Positions 1 to 12,251 of a stretch of DNA of 64,000 nucleotides are shown in pieces; within the stretch, counting starts at the first letter, position 1, and each line of letters starts with the position of its first letter. Source of the stretch: Pohlia nutans. Taxonomy: Eukaryota; Streptophyta; Bryopsida; Bryales; Mniaceae. The notes under the pieces were generated by a model that was given only the letters and a program-made list of their open reading frames with translations, ran no database searches and was not told where the DNA came from. The DNA is taken from the NCBI GenBank assembly GCA_022496805.1, contig CM040085.1, forward strand, positions 26,503,811 to 26,567,810, in the 5' to 3' direction. The position numbers and the translations under genes are program-made.

Positions 1-1180
1 AGATAAAATCAATGTAGTACATGATTTAAACACGAGATTCTAGAGTCAATACTGTGCACACTTATAATCAATTGATCTCTTCTTTGAAAATTCTTAGTTT
101 ATTCATATGGTTTCCAAAGATGTATGTAAAGATGTGTCAGAATATTCTTTCAATTTCTAGCAAGATTCAACAAAATCAAACCAATTTCATAATAAAGATT
201 GTTAATATTGGATATTGAACCAAATATCTAAATTCACTCTAATTTTCAAAAATAATTAGCTAATATCAAAGAGCAAGTGTCATATCTTTAAAATCCAACC
301 TACCAAACAGGCATCTTTTTGAGAATAACCTTTGGAATTTTTTGTCTTTTCAGTTTTGTATGTATACTGAAAGTTTGTGTCTTGTATCTAAAATGTTGCA
401 CGATGCTTTTGCTTCAAAAAAATTCTATGATTAATCAAATTGAAATGAAATCTTGTTCTTGATCTTAGATGTGATAAAATCTTGTCTTACATTCTACATA
501 TGATAATTTGTCATCAATCCATTAAGTATATACCAAATACATATTAATAGCTCGACATATAGTGTGTAGGACCAACCACAAATAAGGGCAACCATTCAAT
601 TGGGGCCTACAAAATCTATGTTGTCAAAAAGCTTGTAAATCCTATACAACATTTTTCCTCCAAAACACTCCATATGACCAAATTTAGATGGAATCTTACA
701 CTTCCTTACACATGTGATGAATCTTGTGAATGTACATTCTACATGTAGTAACAATTATGTGAATTAGTTTAATAACTATATGTACCACACGCATAAAGTG
801 AGTAGAATTGAATCTCTAAATTTTGAAGTGTGAATGAAACTCTACTTTGAAGGGTGAACACCATCAAAAATAACTATAAGAAGAGATGCCCAAATCTTTA
901 GGATATTATTTTTTCAAAAAATTCGATTTTGTATGGTGAAAAAGAGAATACTGAAAAATATTCATAGAATTTGATATTGGTTGAAAAAAGTAAATTCCAA
1001 TTTTTAAAAATTCATTCTGCATGAAATGCCAATCCTAGTCGAGTATGGCACACTATTTTGCATTTAAGATGTTCTTACACATCACCAAGAAATGTAGATG
1101 AATTCTCTCTGTTGTTGTATTGCTACACATTTTATTTGGTTTTGATGGGGTCCAAACAATGAAGGCAAGGAGTAACAACA
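1..1180. other. AT-rich intergenic DNA, nothing recognised
   Basis: Strongly AT-rich sequence with no long open frame, no terminal inverted repeats and no RNA gene that I could see. Confidence 0.6.
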
Positions 1181-1189
1181 TTCAAAGCT

Positions 1190-1560
1190 GCAGTAGACTT
1201 GCAGCAATGTCCAGGGAGAACCGACCTTTAGTTACAAATTAGCCGGTTGAAATTCAGAATTGCCTAAGTGAGTTCAAAATCCTAAGAAAAAAATTGATTA
1301 TTTGAGGAGGATATGAGAGAATATTCCCTATTTCTTTCTTAAGGCATAGCCAAGAGCCTGAATGTCCGGAGAGAACCAACCTTTAGTTACAGATTAGCTG
1401 ATTGAAATTCAGAGTTATCTAATTGAGTTCAAAATCTTAGGAAAAAATTGATCATTTGAGGATGAAATAAGAGAATATTCCCTATTTTTAAAAGGCCTAG
1501 TAGAAAGTATGCTCCAAAAACCCAACATTTTCTTGAATTTCAACCGGTTAATCAAATGCA
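1190..1560. repeat. Dispersed repeat, two tandem copies of about 160 bp
   Basis: Two adjacent copies (about 1205-1365 and 1365-1520) share the phrases GAACCGACCTTTAGTTACA, GAGTTCAAAATCTTAGG and GAGAATATTCCCTAT. A third copy lies at 11804-12030, and a partial copy (ATGTAAGATCTTAG) follows the MITE at 1943-2060. No coding capacity is seen and the family is unknown to me. Confidence 0.65.
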
Positions 1561-1583
1561 CTCCAAGAAAATGTAGGAGCTTA

Positions 1584-1939
1584 GGGCCACTTTACACTAG
1601 GAGTTGGGCCTGTGTTGATGCGTAAAAAGACTGAAATCTTTGCTTCTCATTGGTCGAAAGCCAAACTTTGGGCCCAACGCTTTTACACTAGGAGTCGAGC
1701 CCAATGCAACTAAAACATTTTTTACATTAAAACCAACAAGCTCTTACATGGGCCTAACTCAATTCATTGGGTTCACCAAATATGAAATCCCCAACTTTGG
1801 ACTTGGACCCGAGTGCACATTTCATTAAAAACTGTAATCTTATTATATTGAGTGCTTGAGGCCATGCCTAAGGCTAATATGGGCTATTTTTTTTGTTACA
1901 TTGGGCCCAAGAATGACGGGCCCAACTCCTAAGCGGCCC
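1584..1939. mobile_element. Harbinger/Tourist-like MITE
   Basis: A 356-bp element is flanked by TTA at 1581-1583 and 1940-1942. Its ends are inverted: the left end GGGCCACTT leads to AGGAGTTGGGCC, and the right end is the reverse complement of GGGCCGCTTAGGAGTTGGGCC. A TTA target duplication with GGGCC termini is typical of PIF/Harbinger MITEs. It interrupts the dispersed repeat of 1190-2060, whose sequence resumes after it. It is non-coding; the 62-codon frame inside is not a gene. Confidence 0.6.
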
Positions 1940-2479
1940 TTAATTGGTTAAGCTAAAATTTCTCCTTGGACTATGACTGAGAGAATGCTCCAGAAAACCG
2001 GTTCGAGAAAATGTAAGATCTTAGCGAGTTAAGCTAAAATTTTGCCCCGGACTGTGGACTTGCAGTTCACCAGAACTACAAAAAACTGCATAAAAAGTTG
2101 ATGTCATTCCGTCACAGACTCAGTCACTTTCCAAAGAAGGACACGAACTACTGAGTAGTGAGTACTTCTTCAAGAGGCCAAATTTAGAGAGTCAATGATC
2201 GATCGAGCAGTTCGAGTGAGGCAGGTGCACGTGCTGGCGATGGCGAGGTTACATGATGCGGATTTCGCTCCATGAATGAAGAAAGATCTTCTCTCTCGCT
2301 CGATGAAGAAAAAATTTCGTGACGTCGTCGGTTGTGGTGATGAAGAAAATGACGCCGCGAACAGTGCCGTGAGCATCTCGGGAGGAATCAACCCACGGAA
2401 TTCCCGCATTTGTCCGTTTCCCCAGGGGATCCTCATCAGATGACAACCGGATTCTCATCAGTAGTCACGCATTCTCATC

Positions 2480-2810
2480 AGAATGGAGAGCTAGAGCTTT
2501 CCCTTCGTCAGTGAGTGTTAGTTTATTATATTCTTTCCTATTGAGAGCTCTTTGACTCCGTCGGTTAGTTGCCGCATCTCTCCACTTCCTTCCTTGTCTA
2601 CCGATTCTCTTGAAGGGACTCAGGGTTTTGGGGTTTCAGGGAATAGGGTTATGGAGGATGGGGAGGATGGAGCCGGGGAGGACACTGTGTTGCAAATCCT
2701 TCAGCAGCCTCGCGTTCGTGGAAATTAATTCATCTCTTTAGAGTTTCTTCTTTTGTTTGAAATTTTTACCTTTAGGAACAGGGGATTTCGATGATGCAAT
2801 TGACAACGTG
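2480..2810 (+). promoter_or_regulatory. 5' region of the Raf-like kinase gene
   Basis: GC content rises here. A pyrimidine-rich leader and telo-box-like G-rich tracts (2625-2655) precede the coding region, as in many plant housekeeping promoters and leaders. A short upstream reading frame starts at ATG 2651 and ends at 2727. A pyrimidine tract ending in CCTTTAG at 2775 looks like a 3' splice site, so a 5'-UTR intron may remove that upstream frame. Confidence 0.4.
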
Positions 2811-4139
2811 ATGGCGACGAAGCATCATCGTGAGAAGGTGACGATTACGGAGCCTGTAACGACGGCGAAGTTGCCGAAGTTTCATCATCGGTTGCCATTC
2901 TTTCCGGGGGGTCACAGGACGAAGACGATTCCGCTTGGGGTTCAGTTTACCGGCCCGGTGGAGATCGTGCAGGATGTTATGGAGATCGACAAGAAAGCTA
3001 AGTCGCGGTCGCTGGAAACGAGCCCCGAGAAGACGGTGGATGGCGGGCACAGTAGCGGGCACGATGGTGATGCAGGAGGAGGGAGTTACCATTGGTTACG
3101 CAAACATAAAAGCTTTGCGGGGACTTTGTCTCGCACGAATAGTATGGAGTTTCAACCCACGCAGCTGAAGGGGGGCCAGAAGCAGAAGGTCAAGTTTCCA
3201 GACATGAAGAAATCGGCCTCGTGGGCGCACTTCGTGGAGGTTTCGCAGGTGGAAGCCCCTCATTTGGAGATGGAGGTACCCGAGCAGTATGTATGCGACA
3301 TGAGCGTGCTCTTTCTGGGTGCAAAATTCGCCTCAGGCAACCACAGCCGCCTCTACCAGGGGGTTTATAATGATCAGGATGTCGCGGTCAAGCTGCTTCG
3401 CTGCGAGGATTCTGCCATCGCCGCGAGGCTCGAGCGCCAATTCATGCAGGAGGTTCACTGTCTCTCGCAGCTCCATCACCCGAATATTGTGCAGTTCGTG
3501 GCCGCCTCGTGGAAGCCGCCCGTGTGCTGCCTCATCATGGAGTACGTCCCCGGCGGATCCCTGCGCGCGTTTCTGCGAAAACACGAATCCGGAGTCATGC
3601 CCGTGAAGACCATCTTGTCCATGGCACTGGACGTTGCGCTCGGGCTGGAGTATTTGCATTCTCAAGGCGTGGTACATCGTGATTTGAAGTCCGAGAATCT
3701 AGTCCTCACAGATGACCTGCACTTGAAACTGACGGATTTCGGAGTTGGATGCTTGGAAACCGAGTGCGATTTGCGGAGTGCGGACACAGGGACTTATCGC
3801 TGGATGGCGCCCGAGATGATTAGTCACAAGCATTACTCCAAGAAGGTGGACGTGTACAGCTTTGGGATCGTGTTGTGGGAGCTTGTCACAGGACTGCTTC
3901 CGTTTCAGAACATGACTCCCGTGCAAGTGGCATACGCAGTGGCGAACAAGAATTTGAGACCGCCCATCCCGGATGACTGTCCTGCAGCATTGAGGAATTT
4001 GATGGAGCAGTGCTGGAATTCGTGCCCTGAACGGCGCCCCAACTTCTACCAAATTGTACAAACTCTGGAAGACTTGGAGCATTCGTTGCCGAAGGAGCCT
4101 TTTCCCCAGCAATACGCAAAGTCTATACTCTTTGGGTGA
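2811..4139 (+). CDS. Raf-like serine/threonine protein kinase (MAPKKK group C, HT1-type)
   Basis: Cytosolic protein kinase of 442 residues, encoded by one uninterrupted exon. The first in-frame ATG is at 2811; the open frame extends 54 nt upstream, but only from a TTG. Residues 1-160 form a basic, Ser/Gly-rich, low-complexity N-terminus. The kinase domain covers about 165-425. It shows a glycine-rich loop (GAKFASGNHSRLYQG), the VAVK lysine (about 194), the HRDLKSEN catalytic loop (Asp about 291), DFG (about 309), APE (about 333) and the Raf/TKL-type GTYRWMAPEM activation segment. The tract GAKFASGNHS and the phrase MTPVQVAYAV are typical of plant HT1-like Raf kinases, which in flowering plants act in CO2 and stomatal or general stress signalling. 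The role in this organism is inferred only. All catalytic residues are present, so it is probably active. Confidence 0.95.
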   Translation: MATKHHREKVTITEPVTTAKLPKFHHRLPFFPGGHRTKTIPLGVQFTGPVEIVQDVMEIDKKAKSRSLETSPEKTVDGGHSSGHDGDAGGGSYHWLRKHKSFAGTLSRTNSMEFQPTQLKGGQKQKVKFPDMKKSASWAHFVEVSQVEAPHLEMEVPEQYVCDMSVLFLGAKFASGNHSRLYQGVYNDQDVAVKLLRCEDSAIAARLERQFMQEVHCLSQLHHPNIVQFVAASWKPPVCCLIMEYVPGGSLRAFLRKHESGVMPVKTILSMALDVALGLEYLHSQGVVHRDLKSENLVLTDDLHLKLTDFGVGCLETECDLRSADTGTYRWMAPEMISHKHYSKKVDVYSFGIVLWELVTGLLPFQNMTPVQVAYAVANKNLRPPIPDDCPAALRNLMEQCWNSCPERRPNFYQIVQTLEDLEHSLPKEPFPQQYAKSILFG

Positions 4140-5993
4140 GTGAATGATGTGTTTGTTTGAGCCTGCAAACTCATTGTTTACAATTGTACCTTCCATTTTT
4201 TGTAATAACACCCTCATTTGAAATCAATCAGGAACATCACAAGATCAAGATGTTTTGATCTACCTTGTGTATGGTTACCGTTAATCACCTGTGTGTTGCA
4301 ACTGCTCACAATCGTGGCTCCTTTTGCAAGTTGTGAATCCAATTTTGTTCTTGCACAACTTGACTGTGTTCATTGTACTTGCTCCTGGTTGTAAAAATCA
4401 TTTTAATTGCTCCTGGTTGCAAAAATTGGAACTAGGTGTAAATTTTATGTGAATAGATTGAGACTCACTTTGATGCCAGAATCGATCATGCAATTGAATC
4501 ACGTGCTTGCTGAAAGAAATTCAGTGCTATAATTCGATATAATTTCAGTCCTTAGGAGCAGACATCCAACTCAGTGAAATAACAATACCTTGAAGGAGAA
4601 TGTGGTTGAACTAATTATAATAAAATCTTCTGTGAGGACCCCAAGCGGTATTTATCAAGGGAGGTTATCAACGAGAGAGCTACACTTTTCAGTGCAACTT
4701 TGCGAGCTACGTTAATTTTAAAGAAATTACCTTCTACAAGCTCGGAATCTACACAGTGAAAATATTTTTAACTGTCGGAGATATTTCAACATACACTATA
4801 ATTTGCACTACATTATTGTGCAATCATTAGTAGTGTCTAATAATTGCACGAAATGGTGTAGCTACTTTAGTCACCTATGAGATCATAAACAACCCAATGT
4901 AGTGTTTAACAAGTTTAACACTAAAAAATAGTCCAAGTGTCCACTTCCAAATTGCCACTTCAATATGTACATTCACCATTATAAAATATAAATTCAATGA
5001 AACTCACTAATCAGGTTATCTTCAACAAAAAGCCTGTTGATGTGGTCTCTCCACATGGGATTCATTTTTCTCTTCAATCAATGACAAAAAAAACTTGTAA
5101 AACGTGAGATAAGTTTCAACTAATTTTCCTCCATACTGCTTAAAGTGCATGACCCAGTAACCGACAATAGTAACGTGTACTATAAACCAACAATATCTCC
5201 AACTGGTATTCATTGAAAGCTTCTAATTCTATACCAGTACTAGATTTGCGTGAAAAGCTTAAAGCGTTGGTTTATGGGTTATCCACTATACTAGAGCAAT
5301 GAACGATGAACAAAAGGAAGGGAATCATTTTTCTCTTCAATTGACGATAAAAAAACAAAAATACAAAAAAAAACAAACAAAAATCCTACTCCATGAAGTA
5401 AGTTTGAACTAATTTATCTTGATTTCATCTTTTGGGATGGCTTCTAGAACACAATGAATGATCCAAAAAACTTCAATGAGAGCAGACAATAAGCAGCTAT
5501 TCGCAGCTGATCAAATGGAATGAAGCAACTGGCTGGTAAGTAGAGTCCACTCCTTTTGAAAGAACTGTAGAGCAGACAATGCGACAATTGGAGAGTACAA
5601 TGGAGAGGCCGTGATTGCAAGGTGAATATTCCTTCTTATCAGTAAAGCGGATAGGGTTAGACTTTTTTCTTGTCAACGAATGGTGCAAGTAGCTCATTGT
5701 ATGATTTTTTGAAACAATCCATTTTGTCTTTGAGATGCGACACACTTGAAATTAAGTTAGAGGTAACATATGGAAAGGTTTAAGCGATTATGCTCATAGT
5801 GCATGGAATCATTTTAGACAATTTCCCATGTGTGCTGAACATGAGTATGATAAGTTTGACTACACTTGGGGCAAACAACAGCTTGTCAACACTAGACAAG
5901 GTGGTCATGTCACTTGGGTTGCGTTCAACTACAATCTTTACAATAGTTAGACTGGCCTTTCTCTCCCCTGCGTCGTCGTTGGACATAATGTTC
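4140..5993. other. 3' UTR and intergenic DNA
   Basis: The kinase 3' UTR probably runs a few hundred bases, with U-rich and AATAAT/AATAAC-like signals. Beyond it the sequence is AT-rich with short random open frames only. I see no gene or repeat structure. Confidence 0.5.
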
Positions 5994-6389
5994 TTAACCC
6001 TTAAACGTCAAGAGGGCCTGGGCGGGGCAGCCCGAAAGGAATCTAAATTTTTGGAGGAGGAAAAAAATTAAAAATAAATAACAATTGGTTTTTTTTGGAA
6101 AAACGGCTCTACTGGCCAGCATTATTGCGGCACTGTAGCACTGCGGCACTTTTCAAAAAACGACCTCAACTGCCCCAACTTCAACTCCTGCTCATTTTGA
6201 TAACTTCGATTGCTTACCAATGTTTCTACAATCTCCCAAATGAGGCGCAAATTTGGAATTTAGATCGCTTTTTCAGTAGCTTTCCAACGCACCAATCCAC
6301 GCTTGATTTGGTTGAGAAAATCTACTTTTTTTCTTGATTATTCTCTTTTAAATAAGCCCATGGGGCTTACCTTGACGTTTAAGGGTTAA
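5994..6389. mobile_element. piggyBac-like MITE (TTAA target site)
   Basis: A 396-bp element is bounded by TTAA at both ends (5994-5997 and 6386-6389). It has a perfect 15-bp terminal inverted repeat, CCCTTAAACGTCAAG. There is no coding capacity. TTAA duplication with ends starting CCC is the piggyBac signature. Confidence 0.75.
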
Positions 6390-7440
6390 GCAAGCCATTG
6401 TCGCACATATAGCATTTGAAGAATCTGCATCTACGTGCCTTGGAATCACAAGCATCTTCGATGGTTGGAGAGTTGAATTATTTTATTAGTACTTTACAGT
6501 GTAGTGACACTGTAGAGAAAAGGTGTTATGTAGTGACTATGTACTTTACTTTCTTATTGAGTTTCTTCAATTTGTGCCAAAAAAGAAAAAAGAAAAAGAA
6601 AAAAAAGAAAAAAAAAACACAGTCGTAACTTACTTAGTGCTTATGATAAAAACTGCACAACCGGATCTTGTCAAAGTCATGCAGGTCTACTTATCAACCA
6701 GTACCGTACTGTGGCTAAACTTAGCATATTCCATGGCCAGATTCATCATTCTTCCGCAATTTAAGTTAAACAAGGGTTGTCTTGCCCCTGCTTTGTCAAA
6801 CAAAGACAACCGTAATTTAAGCGTCAACAGACTCTATGGCCGGCTGCCTGTGCAATCCATGGGGACTGAGCATCCGAAATGCTTTCTAGATTGGTGGATT
6901 TAACACGATCTATGCTTGAGTCACCAATGTGGCCATGGCATTCTTGGAGCTACAACTTCTACAAAATTACCCGTGTCGCTTGAAAGGTACCTTTTTGTGC
7001 TCGTATTACCGTACTATCATGGTTGGTTTGGCAAAATATAGATTATTTTTCGAAATGCCGTAATTTTTGAAAACTAAGACGTTTGCTTGCAGAAATAACC
7101 GTAAATAATTATTTTGTAGATATCCATGCTCCAGTTCTACCAATACACTTATGGGTTATGTCTCAATACCTACAAAAAGGGAAGTGGGTTTGGGATTTGA
7201 TCCCAACACCTGATAGTTCAACACCCTTTACATCCACAAATCAATGTTCTTTGCATCCAAAACCCAAAGCTCAAATTACATGCTCAAAATTATTGCCGAA
7301 TGTATATAAATTCTCTTGTTCATTGCCGAAGGGAAATACCATGATTTAATTAATTAATAGGAAGAATTTGCCGAACCAACCATGGTCGTACAGTAGAGAG
7401 AAATGTAGAAATAATAATCTTTGTGTACACTGGTAGAAGC
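6390..7440. other. Intergenic DNA with an A-rich tract
   Basis: Contains an A/AG-rich simple stretch at 6580-6620. The 126- and 88-codon frames here start or run through simple sequence and show no recognisable domain, so I do not call a gene. Confidence 0.45.
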
Positions 7441-7709
7441 ATTACAAAAAATTTCAAGCCTCCAAAAGGCTGCTAACTCAGCCAATCTGCCATGCAAAAA
7501 TAATAAAATAATAATTAAAAATTAAAAATTCACAAATTAAAGAAAAAAAATCCAACCTAATGTGGCCAAAATGGTGCTACGTCAATTTATTTTTTTAAAT
7601 TTGTAAAGTTTTTTTTAGTTTTTTAATTTTTAAGCTTTTTATTTTTTTATTTTTTCATAACAGTTTGGCTGAGTTAACAGCCATTTGGAGGCCTGAATTT
7701 TTTTATAAT
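7441..7709. mobile_element. Hairpin MITE, 269 bp
   Basis: Long imperfect inverted repeat. The left arm carries AAGCCTCCAAAAGGCTG and GCTAACTCAGCCAA; the right arm carries TTGGCTGAGTTAACAGCC and GGAGGCCTGAA. The interior is A/T homopolymer-rich. The ends ATTACAAAAA and TTTTTATAAT suggest a TA target site, but the superfamily is uncertain. Confidence 0.6.
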
Positions 7710-8750
7710 GGTCATACTTGGGCACCTCCTACAGTGCGAGAGCCTGATGCTGAAGGCTCATTTGGACACTAGCTTGGTGCCCATATACAATTTTTCTACT
7801 ACACTAAAGTCACCATATGTTATGGAGCACGATATTTATGAAAGATATTAACAATTTGTGTTTGTTATAAATAGTGATGTAAAATTCTTAATATTAACAC
7901 TATTTATGTTTCTTTGCATTTTTCAAGCCCACTATAATTTTCAATTGGCTCTAAATACTGTGGCAATGAAGATACTTCAGAGTACATAAGACAAATCATA
8001 TGAAGGTAGTCTAAAGTGTAGTACTATTTATGTCTCTTTTGTCAAGTTTAGGACAAATGGGCTTTCTTTCCTTAATAATTTTCACCACAAGGCATAAATA
8101 CTGTGGGCTACAATAATAATACATCCACAGTATATGGTGATTTTGGTGTATCTGTAGGAGACAACTAGGACATGAACAAGAAATTTTATACCACTTTCTT
8201 TGTCTCTTTTGTCTCTTTTTTTGAAATTTTGTTGTTTTTTTCTTTGAATCTTCTCTCTCTTTTGTTCTTTTTGAACTTCCACATTTCTTTCTAATTAAAT
8301 GATATTACATAGGCTTTAAAAAGATGGTTTTCAAGAATGTTATGGTGGTCCTTATCATTTCATTTAAAAAACAATCATAATCTCAATGAGGTCTTATAAT
8401 CTACAAGTGACAGAAAAATATTTAAAAACAAAACAAAGCCATTCAGTTATAAGCCCTAATCCCTTCCCTCCTTCTAGTGTGTATTTTGGCATTTATTCTC
8501 CTAATATATGCTTTGAATCACCCGAAATTGTAATACACTTTCATACACTTTCATTGGCTATAAGGTCGTCTACTATACACCATAGTAGTTGTATACATTA
8601 AAAAAATCTATATATACTAAATCTACCACTTTTAGCATGATTTTTTTTGAGAGTGCAAAATAAATCAATACTTTGAAACCAGCATGAAGTAAGATTTTAT
8701 GCACATGGTTCAAAACTTTTTGTGAGAAAGAATAATTCAAATTTTGTGAG
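7710..8750. other. AT-rich intergenic DNA
   Basis: Poly-T and TC-rich tracts (8200-8280) create a lysine-rich frame on the - strand that is low complexity. Nothing else was recognised. Confidence 0.5.
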
Positions 8751-9071
8751 TTATTTATTTTTTTGTTCAGGGAACTTTTTGTCCTCCAATTTTTTGAAGG
8801 CAATGTTGGCATCACGAAGGGCTTCAATAATTTTGGGTTGCTTGACATTGTCGCCACCTTTCTCTTTATTGCGCGTAGCAATGATGTCAGTGATGTTGCC
8901 CAGTTTGCCGAGCACCATTTTCAGGTTTGCCGTGATGATGTCTTTCATCTTGGGGTCTACAAATGGCTTCTTATGGCCTTTGCTTGGATATTTAGACGGC
9001 CGCTGTGCTACATTGGGATTTTCTAAAGATGATGATGCTTTAGAAGAAGAAGCCCCAGCTTTGTCTGTCAT
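8751..9071 (-). CDS. Hypothetical 106-residue basic protein
   Basis: I do not recognise the product. The frame begins at an ATG and encodes a soluble, Lys/Ser-rich protein without membrane segments or signal peptide. The first 35 residues are Ser/Pro-rich and disordered. Residues about 38-105 look like two amphipathic helices (KMKDIITANLKMVLGKLGN, then KIIEALRDANIAFKKLED). The composition is more GC-rich and protein-like than its AT-rich surroundings. That suggests a real small exon, a retrocopy or a transposon-derived fragment. No splice sites or neighbouring exons were identified. It could be a decayed piece of a larger gene. Confidence 0.4.
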   Translation of the reverse strand: MTDKAGASSSKASSSLENPNVAQRPSKYPSKGHKKPFVDPKMKDIITANLKMVLGKLGNITDIIATRNKEKGGDNVKQPKIIEALRDANIAFKKLEDKKFPEQKNK

Positions 9072-10398
9072 TTTTTACGTCTTGAGTATCAACTTTTACA
9101 TCATCTTTGTTTCTGGTGTGGAGACTTGAACAAATATCGCTCTTAATTTACACTCAAATAGAACTACAATCCTGCATCCTCACTATAGTAGGAGGAGGTA
9201 AATTTGGTACCTTTTTCTAATTCCGATGATTCCATAAATGGTAGATATTTTAGAACGCATTTTTCGGACAATCGTAGATTGCACATTCTTTAAAAAAAAA
9301 TTAAAGTGTGTTATGGAGTTCTTGTCTTTGTGTTGAGTCGTGACCCTTGAACAAGCATCCCTTGGCAACATCCCAAATCTTGGTGTCATGACTTGAACAA
9401 ATAATAGTCTAAATTCACTTTAGTATTTTCCTTAAAGCGTCATTCATCAAAACATTCGATCAATTTTTAAAATAATAATTAGTAAAGGTAAACCATTCTG
9501 GTTTGAAAATCAATTTTGGAAATTAAAATCTAATTAGCTTCTTTTTATTACTATTAACACTCTTATTAGAATTAGAAATTGTATTGTACAATATGAACAC
9601 CTTTATCAAAATTTAAAAAATCGTTAACTCATAACTAACATGGACTTTACATATGTGATGAAGAGCCATTGCCTTGGCTTTCTGACCCTTTAGTAACCAA
9701 ATTTGGGTCAATGCAACGCTCGAATAATTCAAAATTCATCAAAGAAAAATGAACTTTCATTTTTCAAATGTGGATTGACATTGTTCTCATATGCACACAT
9801 TGCAAAATCCTCACTTAGTTTGAAACACCTACAATTTCAAAATATCTACAATTACAACGCAATTTCAACAAATATTTGCAAATATACAATAGTTCTTATA
9901 GATATGATTTTTTTTTAAACTTATTTATTTATTTTAATTCTCTTGTCTTTTTAGTTATTCACTACTTGTTTACATGAATTGATTACTGTGAACCTTACAA
10001 AAGTTGCCTGGCCATCTCAAATTCATATAAAACCTAAATCATATACCAGATAGTGCGGTCACTTTGAAAAACCATGAAAATGTAGTAAAAATCCGATCGA
10101 TAACTTGTTGTGAAGGTAATTAGGTGTGTAATCTTTTAACATTAAAAGTGTTTCATTTAAAAAAAATGATAACCAAAAAAAATTGTTGATGAAGTTTGGA
10201 GTACAACAATCCCCACATCCATGGTTTTATTGTGAGAACACACTTACCTATACACATAAAACATTGAATCTGAACCATAGTCAGTGAGAGAAAAAGGGTG
10301 AAACCTTTGCAAAGGGCTAAAGAACCTTAAGTAACTAATTTCATTTCAAATCATAAAAATCTAGGAATGACCATTTTGCAAATTAGTATAGACATATA
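9072..10398. other. AT-rich intergenic DNA
   Basis: No gene, repeat structure or RNA feature recognised. Confidence 0.5.
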
Positions 10399-10789
10399 TT
10401 AACCCCTAAACGCCCAAACGACCATTTTCTGGTCGTTGCCCGAATCTAACGGGCTGCCCGGAATATAAAAAGTACTTTTTTGAAAAATAAAAAATATTTT
10501 AAAATACTTTTATCATCAAGTCTACTTTCCAACCAAATTTAACCAATCACGCTAAATTTTAAACTCTAAAAGTGAAAATTAGAATTTATACAAATTTTCA
10601 AAGGTTAATGCTTTTAAATTCATTAAAAAAAGATCTAAAATTATTTTTGAAAGTTTGACCGTACGGATAATTTGTAGAGATGATGCCCTACATTTTGTCT
10701 ATTGAACCAAACTTCATCAAACATATGGAAGGTACATATTATAACACATCTATGTTTTGTCCAATACCCCTCGGGCTTTTAGGGGTTAA
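10399..10789. mobile_element. piggyBac-like MITE (TTAA target site)
   Basis: A 391-bp element with TTAA at 10399-10402 and 10786-10789. The ends are CCCCTAAACGCCC and the inverted CCCCTAAAAGCCC. Just inside the left end is an 8-bp stem, AACGACCA/TGGTCGTT, around a five-base loop. The 121-codon frame that crosses its right end is not a gene. Confidence 0.75.
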
Positions 10790-10799
10790 GTGTAGACAT

Positions 10800-11460
10800 A
10801 GATTAAGTACAGCCAATCCAGATTTCCACATGTTATGTTGTGATTGGTTTAGGATGACGTGGATCTTTCAAGATCTGACGTGGCAATTCCATTCTCGACA
10901 CCAGTTTGTAACTGTGAGGAAACTAATTTGTGTGCAAGCATCCGCAGATTGCTTTGAGGTTTGTGGAATTCTTGCGTCGCCTTTGGACTCTTCTGGTCAA
11001 GATCGCTGCGTTTTGGTATACTCCATTTATTTTATTAGGGTTTAGGGTTTAGAGTTCACGGTATGCCACTTTCTTTTTATGGCCTTCAGTACTGTGTTCA
11101 GAATTGTGTTGTTCAGCAATTCTATTGCTATGTGGGTTCACAAGATTCTGCAATTTCGTCCGACCCACCGTGCTTCCTTGCTTTCTTCCTGCTGCGGTGA
11201 ATTTGGGTGAGTTTTCTGTAATTGATTGCTTGCTTGCATGCTTGTTCAGGTAGTGATCACATGGTCGGGTATTTCTTCATCAACTGCCATTGATAGAGCC
11301 AACTCCAAGTTCTTTGACCTGATTGATTGGGAGTTATTCCATTGGAATTATGGTATGTATTCCTCTCAACGCTTCCAAACTTTAAAAGTTTGTAGTGTAT
11401 TCAAACAAAGTGCATGGTTCCTATTATTACACTGCCTTAATTTTGTTGCCAATTGAAAGA
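10800..11460 (+). other. Gene-like 5' region, possibly upstream exons of the zinc-ribbon gene
   Basis: GC content is higher than around it and a telo-box (AGGGTTTAGGGTTTAG) lies near 11037. A strong donor (GGGTGAGTTT, about 11205), an acceptor (TTGTTCAG, about 11248) and a donor (ATGGTATGT, about 11352) are visible. They could outline non-coding 5' exons of the gene at 13090, but the phases do not join to that coding exon, so no coding exon is called. Confidence 0.3.
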
Positions 11461-11803
11461 GGAAATCTTCCAATGCATTTTTTTTGGCACTTTGTTTGAA
11501 TAAACTACGAATTCTTAAAGTGATGAGTACGGGTCACAATTAGGTGTAGTCACCTTCAGCCCTTTTAGGCGAAATAGTGTGAAAAAAACTCCGTTAAAAT
11601 CTCTTGGGAAGAAAATTGAGAATAAATGAGAAATTTCACCGTGGTTTCTTCATTTCAGATGACCCTGGTGCACATTAACACCAAGATGTCCTCTAATTTC
11701 GTTAGTAATGATTAATAATTGTGCCCAGTAAGAAACTAGTGTACTTGTCAAATATTGTCAGAATGTCACTTCTTCTTCTTTTTTTATCAAAAGTGTGCAC
11801 TAC

Positions 11804-12030
11804 CCAGCAATGTCTGGGTGGAACTGACCTTTAGTTACAAATCAGCCGATTGAAATTTCAGAATTGCCTAATCGAGTTCAAAATCTTAGGAAAATAAAAT
11901 AAAATAAAATCCCGATCATTTGAGGGGGAAACCAAAGAATATTTCCTATTTTTCTTAAGGCCTAGCCAAGAGAATGCTCCAAAAAACCGATTGGTCCGTG
12001 AAAATGTAAGATCTTAGCTGGACTATGCTA
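11804..12030. repeat. Third copy of the 1190-1560 dispersed repeat
   Basis: It shares CAGCAATGTC, CTGACCTTTAGTTACAAAT, GAGTTCAAAATCTTAGGAAA and AAATGTAAGATCTTAGC with the copies near 1.2-2.0 kb, in the same orientation. A short (AAAAT)n expansion has been inserted in this copy. Confidence 0.6.
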
Positions 12031-12251
12031 CCAAGACTTGGACTGTGCTACCTAGCACAACCAAGCCACCATCTGAGCTTTTGAATAATATATAATTAAT
12101 GCCACTTTTCTTTTCTTTTCTATTTTCCTATTTTTATTTTTACACAAATTGAGAGAACTCAATTGCAAAAAAGAGGTCCAAAATTAATGCCACTTTCATG
12201 AAAAGTGTGCACTGCCCAATACAACCAAGCCGCCATCTGAGCTTGGAATAA

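Noticed and set aside
1640..1828. 62-codon frame
   Set aside because: Lies wholly inside the Harbinger-like MITE.
2170..2458. Two overlapping - strand frames upstream of the kinase
   Set aside because: Opposite strand, repetitive ATTCTCATCAG sequence, better explained as kinase promoter or leader.
6416..6903. 70- and 126-codon frames rich in lysine
   Set aside because: Both run through an A-rich simple tract and show no domain.
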